From Ligustrum vulgare (taxonomy: Eukaryota; Streptophyta; Magnoliopsida; Lamiales; Oleaceae), in contig OY743171.1 in assembly GCA_963555705.1 (NCBI GenBank), positions 22,927,852-22,991,851 on the forward strand: DNA of 64,000 nucleotides, written 5' to 3'. The number at the start of each line of letters is the position of its first letter. Position 1 is the first letter of the stretch. The translations under genes were made by a program, and so were the position numbers. Shown here piece by piece: positions 57,152 to 64,000 of this stretch. The notes under the pieces are model-generated. The model saw nothing but the letters and a program-made list of their open reading frames with translations, searched no databases and was not told the DNA's origin.

Positions 57152-57228
57152 TCTATACTTACTATATATAAAGGGAGAATAGTTGATTAGTGTGAATGCA
57201 AAGTGAATTGTTGTGAATGCATTTATTG

Positions 57229-57234
<6 letters not shown>

Positions 57235-57301
<67 letters not shown>
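57235..57301. repeat. (TA)n microsatellite
   Basis: More than 30 TA repeats just inside the Helitron 5' end. Confidence 0.95.
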
Positions 57302-57304
<3 letters not shown>

Positions 57305-58157
57305 TTATGGTAAATACCAAACAATGGTTAATATTTTTTTTTAATAATTTTTAATTTTAATAATTGTGCAAAAACTATATGATATAATAATTTCTTGATC
57401 TTCAATGTTGTTCAATTGTCTATATTTGATGAGTTAAGATTAAACACATATTTATAGTTTATTGTGATTTTTGAACGAAAATTGATAAAAAGTTAAATAT
57501 GTAAGGTAAATGCAGAAATTATAATAAATATATTTATATCTTGAATAAACATCAATATTTGTACTCATAATATTACATCTAACATGATGCACAATTAAAA
57601 AACTATAGAATTTGCATTTATCATTCAATAAAGTTTTCAATAATTTGGATTATTTATGTTGTTTTTAAATTTTGTGATAAAAAATTATTTTTGTATTTTT
57701 TGTTGATTATGTACAATAATTAAATTTTATGAATGCTTATTTATATTGCAGATAGCAATTTCAGTTCATCGCAATGGTGAAAATCTATACTATACATAAA
57801 AGTAGAATAGTTTGGCAAAATCTAATTCTTAAATTCTTTATGTTTTAGTGTTACTGTAAATAATTAATATGATATTATTGTTATTTGTATATTTTGGTTA
57901 CAATTATTATTTTGTTATTAACATTAATATTGAATGAGTTCAATCAATATTTTTAATTGGAAAATTTACCATTTCAATGAGATTTTTCCTTTCATGTACG
58001 ACTATTACATTTGTTTATTACATGTTGTTTATACTGCACATTCGACTCTCTACTATATTTGCCTCGATTTATTGAATTTTTATGTTTATTAATTTCTTAT
58101 TATTTATTTTTTAAATTAAATAATGTATATAATTTTTGGTGCAAAATTTTTCTCCTT

Positions 58158-59127
58158 TTTTGTGAGTACAAACAAAAAACATCTTCAAATTTATTATGTA
58201 ATGATTATATCTTTATATTGTTGCGGAATGTTGATCACTTTTTAGGGATGTGTAATGGTACAAAATTAATTGTTACAAAACTTGTAAATCATGTTGTTGA
58301 AACAAAATTTCTCGATAGCAATCTTGTAAGGTACAAATTTTTTATTTCGAGGATGCACCAACACAATTTAGGAAGTGTTTGATTTATAGTCATTTGCCTG
58401 AAAAATGTCAAATTATGGAAAATATTTTTTCCTTTTTGTATTTGTTTGATGTTTGATTAAAAAATTTACCTTTAAAAATATTTTTCTTGGTACAACCAAT
58501 TAAAGCACATTTAACTCATTTGCCTTGAAAATGTTTTCTCACCATTGAAAATATTTTCTCACCTATTTGGTGAGAAAACATTTTCCTCAGGTGGAAAACA
58601 TATTTTTTTGGCAATTTTGATTATTATTATCAAGTACAAATGAGTGAAAAATAAAAAATAATAATATTTTTTTAATTAAAATAACTAAATTTTGTTTTAT
58701 ATGCAATTGGAAAATAATATCAATCAAACAAAAAATTTAGAAAAATTTCTTACTTTTTCACCCGACATTTCCAATTGACATTTTTCAGGAAAACAATTTC
58801 CAGGAAAATCAATTCCTAGAAAATATTTTCTTACCATCAATTTTCCATCTTTTCAATCAAACACATGCAAGATTGTCTTTCAAATTCAAGATGTGACAAT
58901 TTTAGTTGGTACCTTCGTATGTTATGAATATCAATAAGAGTGGGAAATCACTTTTCAAGGTTGATCTTTATTTAAAAAAGTCAGTTTTTAGTCATGAACA
59001 GTTGTACTTTGCAGCCTCTAGAGTAACGAATCGCAGTGATTTGAAGATGATCATTTACGACAAAGATAAAAATAGAATAAACTCTACTACGAATGTAGTT
59101 TATTTAGAAATTTTTCAAAATTTATAA
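58158..59127 (+). pseudogene. Helitron PIF1-like helicase, C-terminal remnant
   Basis: Before the MITE: LRNVDHFLGMCNGTKLIVTK, the helicase segment that normally reads GLCNGTR. After it (58880-59127): broken text, then VMNINKSGKSLFKVDLYL and VFSHEQLYFAASRVTNRSDL, the last helicase motifs of Helitron RepHel proteins. Stops and the MITE interrupt it. The Rep/HUH domain and the Walker motifs are absent. It places the element among Helitrons independently of its ends. Confidence 0.88.
58375..58864. mobile_element. MITE inside the Helitron helicase
   Basis: 490 bp bounded by GTGTTTGATT and AATCAAACAC (perfect 10-bp inverted ends). Inner repeats of GAAAATATTTTC and GGAAAA type. The helicase text resumes on the other side, so it is an insertion. 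The target duplication is not clear; superfamily probably hAT, not proven. Confidence 0.75.
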
Positions 59128-59289
59128 TAGAGACATTGTAACTCTAATAATTAAAGTACCATTTTATTATTTTTCTATCTATTTTATTATACACATGTTT
59201 GACATATAATTAATAAAAAATTATAAAATATTAAAATCGCAATTATATGTTTTGATATGATGCCGTGCATCACACGGGTGAAACACTAG

Positions 59290-60463
59290 TTAATTCAAAA
59301 ATTAGATATCAAATTTATTTAAAAAAAAGGAAAAAAATTGAACATATAATTTGTTTTGATTATGATACAAACTGTCAACGCATGCTCAAAATAGAACTAA
59401 ATTACCATTGACGTTCCATAAATGAAATTTTCTTTTTTTAAAAAACTTTTAAATTACAAAATTAGGCGCATACAATATATGTGCAAAACTCAACAAATAT
59501 TTTCCATAAGATCGACCCTTTTTTTCCATAAATTGTTCTACATAATATTCTCCCCAAAACAAGGTGTAGGATAGACATTTTTGCTATAATTTATTTTTTA
59601 AACATTAATTATGAATTTCAAATATTTTTCTAAAAAAATAATCATTAATTTTAATTAATATTGTTACATTAATTGATTCTTTTTTCTTCTAACAATTTCT
59701 TTATTCATATTGTTACATTATTATTCTAATAAAAATTACTGATCGATCAATTGTTTAATAGAAACTATATGAACCAATTGTTAAAATTTGTAATATATTT
59801 TTGTATATTTTAGTTATTTAAATTTATAATGAAAAATAGAAAAATGAAAAGAACCAGTAAATAAATAAACATAATGTGAAAATGATGAATGAATTAAAGA
59901 AATCTTAAGTTTATAAAATCAACCCAACTTAATTGAATTTGCCTTAAAAATTCGTATAGTTGTTATTTATTTTAATTTGATGAGAAAAAATCAGAACTGA
60001 AATTAATCATCTACAACTAAAATGAATTTAGTTAAGTAATTGAAGATAATATTGTAGGACTTAAATCATATAATTTAAAATGAATTAGATATTAAGGAAA
60101 AATAAAACTTTACCTTTAATTTTTTATATGATTTTACGGACAATATATTTACAATTTGCTTTCACTTATTAATTTGCATTAAACTTTTGATCACTGTGAT
60201 CATTAATTTGACACCATATTACATATTTTTTGATTTAAAAATAATAAAATTATTATTAAAAAATGATAATAAAGTGGAAAAATAACATTTTATGTAATTA
60301 ATAGCATAGCACAGATGTCAATGCAATTAATGACACATGTAAAATAATAATTGTTAAAATATTTAATATACTTTTTTTTAGCAAAAATGTTTCAAATTTA
60401 AAATGTTTTTTGACGAAAAACTATGTGTGTATTTTGGTGACGACTATTCTACTTTTATATATA
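59290..60463 (-). mobile_element. Helitron Z (minus), non-autonomous
   Basis: Aligns with Helitron Y over about 1.1 kb (AATAGAACTAAATT, CAAAATTAGGCGCATACA, CCATAAGATCGA...). Its 5' end (minus) is TATATATAAAAGTAGAATAG at 60463. The terminal 3' hairpin is missing at the left, where the plus-strand Helitron ends at 59289. Confidence 0.75.
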
Positions 60464-61252
60464 CTAGTACTAGTATATACCCGTACGATGCATGTATGAC
60501 ATTATCATTATATATATTTACAATGGGAGGTGTCTATGAATAACGTGGCATTAAAAATGATGTGTGTTTTTACTTCCGACCCTCTCAAGAAAACTGACAG
60601 TTATCGTTCTTGCAGATGCTCTCAATAGATAGGATTTCCAGACTTATCATAAATACACCACCTGATTAAAAATGTAAAGAAAAAAAATATTTCACAACAA
60701 AATTACATATTTCCCAGGTATTTCAACCCTCTATGACATTAAATGACTGAACTTCAATAGAGGTATAAATTGATCTAAAATTATGAGATTTTGCTATCTT
60801 TTCTTTGTCCCTTAGAGGCTATTATTCATAGAGAAAAAAAAAATTCGGTTACACTGAGTATCATTAATAGATACATTTATATTGTTTTCAATACAAATCA
60901 TATCTCCAATATTTTCACAGTAACATGAAAAATAGAAACATCTATTCTTATATTTCTCACAAGCTCAGGAAGAGTGAAATGCAGAATTTATGGTCAAAAT
61001 AATAGAAAACTAAACAAAAGAGCTTAATCCTGCCAGCATTGCCGATAGTAAAAGGCATTAAAAATTTCCAAATATAAGAATACATTACTTTTAACATAAG
61101 CATGGATATATCCACGTTGAGAGGGGCACTTTCTGTGTAACACAGAATGATAGAGGATAATTGCAGAAAAATAATTCAAGAGAAAAATTGATTATTTTGT
61201 CATATTATACATTCATTTCAAAATTGTCAGTTAAAAAGTACCGTATGTCCCA

Positions 61253-61345
61253 TCATCTTCTCTTTTCCAATAACGCCAAAGCAGCAAGTCTCTTCATTTC
61301 ATTGCCCTGAAACTCGGAATAGCGTTCAATAATAGCAGCAAGTTT
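61253..61345 (-). pseudogene. Terminal exon of an unrecognised gene
   Basis: After an AG acceptor (61346-61347) the frame reads KLAAIIERYSEFQGNEMK and RLAALALLEKRR, then TGA. A helical, basic C-terminus. It may belong with the exons at 62612-63963 or be another fragment. Confidence 0.45.
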
Positions 61346-61760
61346 CTTTGTTAATTATTGCGTTAAAACTGTTAGAGATATATTTAATTATTTAAAGATA
61401 ACTTTTAAATTCGTCTCCTCGGGCACGAGCAAATGTAATATAATTGAATCAAGTGCCTATAATTACATGCACAATTATATAAATTAATGACTGCGAGACT
61501 TGAACAATACTTGTGGCATTATATTTAGAGAGAAATACTTTCTATCCCAACTCTTCAACATACAAGCGTATTCTCAATCTATAACTTCCGTAACAACTAA
61601 GTATACATTTCAGAATAAATAAATAAATAAATAATCGTGAAAACAAAAAAAATTACTTGTGCATCACACTACAATTATTATGAGTGATTCAAAAAGAAAA
61701 TATTATGATGTTTAAATGTTCACATAATAAAATAAATAACTCAGATAATTTCGTACAATA

Positions 61761-62269
61761 TTAATAATGTCTATTTAATTTTGAAAGTTCAACAAAATTA
61801 TAATAGCTTTTCATAACACAATTTACAGTTTCAGGGACATATTCAAGTACCAGATTAAGATATAGCTCATCTTTTTCAGTTGTAGAGAAGCAGTGCTTCA
61901 AGGACACAAAGCAAGATCTTACCTGAAATACTAAGCATTTTGCCTGAATAGTCAAAGATCAGCAAAAAGTGATCTTTTTAATTGCATAATCTGGTACTAC
62001 TGATCTTACCTAAAATACAACTCCAAAGATCCATGCCCGATAGCACGTTCAGCCATGTAAAAAGAGTCTGAAAATAATTAGAGAAAATAGAACAAATTAA
62101 GCATAACTTCAAAAAGTAAAACTTGTTTTCATGGAAACAGGTTTTTAGGAGAATGATACAAAAGCTATGGATTGACTTGCTTACGCTTGCCATTTCGACC
62201 ACCAATAGTTGTCACTATTATGTTCCCCGTCTCAGTGCCATTACCATCAACAACGGCTGTTTCCATTTC
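61761..62269 (-). pseudogene. GSK3/SHAGGY-like kinase, three partial exons
   Basis: Exon 1 (62177-62269): [16 protein letters not shown] and [13 protein letters not shown], the N-terminal block of plant GSK3-like kinases. Exon 2 (62010-62067): YMAERAIGHGSLELYF in a shifted frame; the Gly-rich loop GHGSFG has become GHGSLE. Exon 3 (61761-61940): AKCLVFQ, then [18 protein letters not shown] and [10 protein letters not shown]. The segment with the catalytic VAIKK lysine, between AKCL and VSLKHC, is deleted, and the rest of the kinase domain is absent. Non-functional. Confidence 0.85.
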
Positions 62270-62611
62270 CTTAAAATTAAAACATGTCTCTCATTGAAAA
62301 AAAAAAAAAAAAAAAAAAAAATTACCAAGTATTCAATATAAGAATAGTTCTTAAACCCAATTCAAAAAAAAAAAAAAATAATAGTTCTTAAAGAAGTTGT
62401 ACATAAGAACAATTTTTTTTACGACTTTCACAATTTTTTTTGCTGACAACTTGTTAGGAATGATTTAGCCACGAGATTAAAAGCATTAAACACTCTTTTT
62501 TCACCAGCGAAATGTAAGACATACATGAAAGGGTTGAGGCAACTTAAATCATGGTAATTTTTCAGACGTATGATCAAAATAGAAAATACAGTAATATTTA
62601 AAAAAATCTAC

Positions 62612-63147
62612 CAAGGTTTCCATCAGAGGTGGGGGCATGACACCAATAATAGCAGCATCTGAATATGGTCCATATTTGCCAACATTCCACAGCTGGTAAG
62701 GAAGCCTTCTAAAAGAATCCTCAGAATCCATCTTATCAAAAGAATCATTCCAAGATTAAGAATCTGACCCTTGATACCATCTTTGCAGCATATTCTATAT
62801 CTCACCAAGGATCCATTCAGATTTTGGGAAATACCAAAACTTATGGGAAAATATTTACTCAAGTAAATAAAGAAAAAAAAAGCTGAAAAGGGTGATCTAA
62901 GCTAATTATTTCGACCTTTTAGTGCTAAAATCATGAGACCAATATGCCAAGAGAATTTATCCACTGAAAATTACATTACATAGGTAAATAACATATTATA
63001 GAAATCATATACCTTAATATCAGATCCTTCAAATCGAGCAATAACGCCTGGCATAACAACGCATACCTCCTCTGATATTTTATCTTCTGTTAAAACTTTC
63101 TTGGTTCCATAGACCCTCAACTTTAGAATCTTTCCCATGTTCACGAT
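62612..63147 (-). pseudogene. Two joined-phase exons of an unrecognised gene
   Basis: Exon c (63013-63147, 45 codons): VYGTKKVLTEDKISEE and VMPGVIARFEGSDIK, bounded by CAG and GTATAT. Exon d (62612-62794, 61 codons): NMLQRWYQGSDS, a TAA, then RLPYQLWNVGKYGPYSDAAI and GVMPPPLMETL, bounded by TAG and GTAGAT. Both are phase 0 and fit together across one intron. The single in-frame TAA makes it a probable pseudogene. The family is not recognised. Confidence 0.6.
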
Positions 63148-63666
63148 CTGTAGATCACAGCCAGCCATTGCAACAATCAATCACCCGTCATTCATTCGCG
63201 AATACAATGGTGCAAGACTTCCACGTCCAAAGTGAAAAAAAAATGGTGACTCCTGACATAAAACGTGAAACTTGTTTCAAAAAAATGAATACAATGAAAA
63301 AATGATTTGTGTTATAAAATATATAACAATCTGTAATAGTTGAAAAAAAAAAAATGAACCCAATAATACTGAAAAACTCACCGTAATATTGAAAAATTGA
63401 TCAGGGTTGTAGGTTGTTTTTTTTGTGTTGATATTTACATGAAGTGAAAATCTCTCTTAAACCGGAGTATTGGGAGCTTCTCTTGCTCATGTCAGATAAG
63501 AGAAGACAACAATATCATTATGAACTACAACTTCCATTCTACATACTTAGTCTAGTGCAGTAAAAATTTCTTTTACCACACCAAGAATGCTAAGACTTCA
63601 CTTTTTTCCCATTTTCTGTCAACCAAGGAAACACTCAAGTTATACTTGAAAAAAAAAATCGCTAAC

Positions 63667-63963
63667 CACGTAATGTGCAAAATAATAGTTTATCAATCTC
63701 AAGAAGATGTGCTTCAACACTAATTGCAGATCTTGCAGCATAGTTAGGCAGCTGTAAGGATATCACCTCTCTGTATTTAAAAATGAGATAAATGCAGGGG
63801 GTTTTTAATTGTGAATGATAAGAAAAATTTACAGAAATGAAAATCAAATGACCAAACATCATTAAAAACAAAAGAATCTTACATACTAACCCCCTACATG
63901 AGTCCTGAATGCTCCTCGAGTCGAATCGGCCATGAATCGTTCTTTAGAAATGCATTTGGACAT
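63667..63963 (-). pseudogene. First exons of an unrecognised gene
   Basis: Exon a (63898-63963): ATG 63963 or in-frame ATG 63933 (MADSTRGAFRTH), then a GT donor. Exon b (63667-63751): after CAG reads LPNYAARSAISVEAHLLEID and KLLFCTLR, then GT. Exon a ends in phase 0 and joins b cleanly. Exon b ends in phase 1 and does not fit exon c at 63147, so an exon between them is missing or the splice sites differ. Likely the 5' part of the gene at 62612-63147. Confidence 0.5.
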
Positions 63964-64000
63964 TCTCTTACTTCGTCTTCGGCGACTGGGTCTTAGCACG

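Larger units (their letters stand above)
57152..59289 (+). mobile_element. Helitron with helicase remnants (+)
   Basis: 5' end TCTATACTTACTATATATAA, preceded by A. The 3' end has hairpin CCGTG/CACGG (59263-59277), then GTGAAACACTAG, and T next. Inserting between A and T without duplication is the Helitron rule. It is 2.14 kb, far short of an autonomous element (usually over 5 kb). It keeps only the C-terminal helicase part, and is itself interrupted by a MITE and a (TA)n run at 57235-57301. Confidence 0.9.
60464..64000 (-). mobile_element. Helitron V 3' end with probable captured gene pieces
   Basis: Minus-strand 3' terminus CATGCATCGTACGGGTATAT then ACTAGTACTAG (CTAG at 60470 and 60464) joins the 5' end of Helitron Z. 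To the right, up to the window edge, lie exon-like fragments of at least two genes, all on the minus strand, as in gene-capturing Helitrons. The 5' end is not in the window, so whether these fragments lie within the Helitron is inferred. Confidence 0.5.

Noticed and set aside
57235..57301. Long TA tract as an origin or matrix-attachment element
   Set aside because: A simple microsatellite inside a Helitron; no other supporting feature.
62623..62862. Minus-strand frame MSKYFPISFGISQ...
   Set aside because: It is the wrong frame of the exon at 62612-62794, which reads better as NMLQRWYQ...GVMPPPLMETL with splice sites.

Overview
The window is nuclear DNA of a flowering plant, most likely a eudicot. 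The evidence is Ty1/copia and Ty3/gypsy elements of plant lineages (SIRE-like, Tekay-like), plant-type Helitrons (TC 5' end, CTAG 3' end), plant hAT and Harbinger-like MITEs, a relic of an endogenous pararetrovirus, and broken exons of plant gene families (major latex protein-like, GSK3/SHAGGY-like kinase). I cannot name the species. No intact host gene, rRNA, tRNA or organelle insert was recognised. The DNA is AT-rich and is a graveyard of nested elements.

Layout: (1) 1-9618. A copia reverse transcriptase piece (+), then a gypsy solo LTR (minus, 702-7003) split by a complete 3.88 kb gag-only element with 545-bp LTRs and a perfect TSD (2362-6243), then the gag-protease-integrase half of a copia element (minus). 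(2) 9619-17325. A Helitron tail, a pararetrovirus relic (minus), a 3.3 kb unassigned block with a 283-bp tandem duplication, and a gypsy solo LTR (14192-16569, TSD TTCCC). (3) 17326-23208. A copia element (minus) with both LTRs, a decayed pol and no recognisable primer-binding site. (4) 23371-34783. A Tekay-like gypsy (+). Its 5' LTR carries a deleted hAT element that keeps a promoter and a BED-finger ORF, plus an LTR-like element with long inverted ends. Its 3' LTR carries a Harbinger-like MITE with an internal minisatellite and is then truncated. (5) 34784-43921. Minus-strand Helitrons, two of them joined base-to-base, a hAT MITE, and the first exon of an MLP-like gene cut at Helitron sequence. 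(6) 43922-56302. A 12.4 kb SIRE-like copia (minus) with an env-like reading region and a nested gypsy solo LTR. (7) 56303-64000. Two exons of an unrecognised gene interrupted by a Helitron (+) with helicase remains, then a non-autonomous Helitron (minus), then a Helitron 3' end followed by minus-strand exon fragments of a GSK3-like kinase and of an unrecognised gene.

Nothing here works as an operon or pathway. The units are related by insertion order, which the target-site duplications and interrupted repeats allow to be partly read. The clearest coding defects in the retroelements are nonsense changes explained by single C-to-T or G-to-A transitions (TGG to TAG, CAA to TAA), as expected of old, silenced copies. 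The most unusual structures are the gag-only element, the Helitrons inserted at each other's 5' ends, the possible multi-gene capture at the right edge, and the promoter-bearing BED-only hAT derivative.
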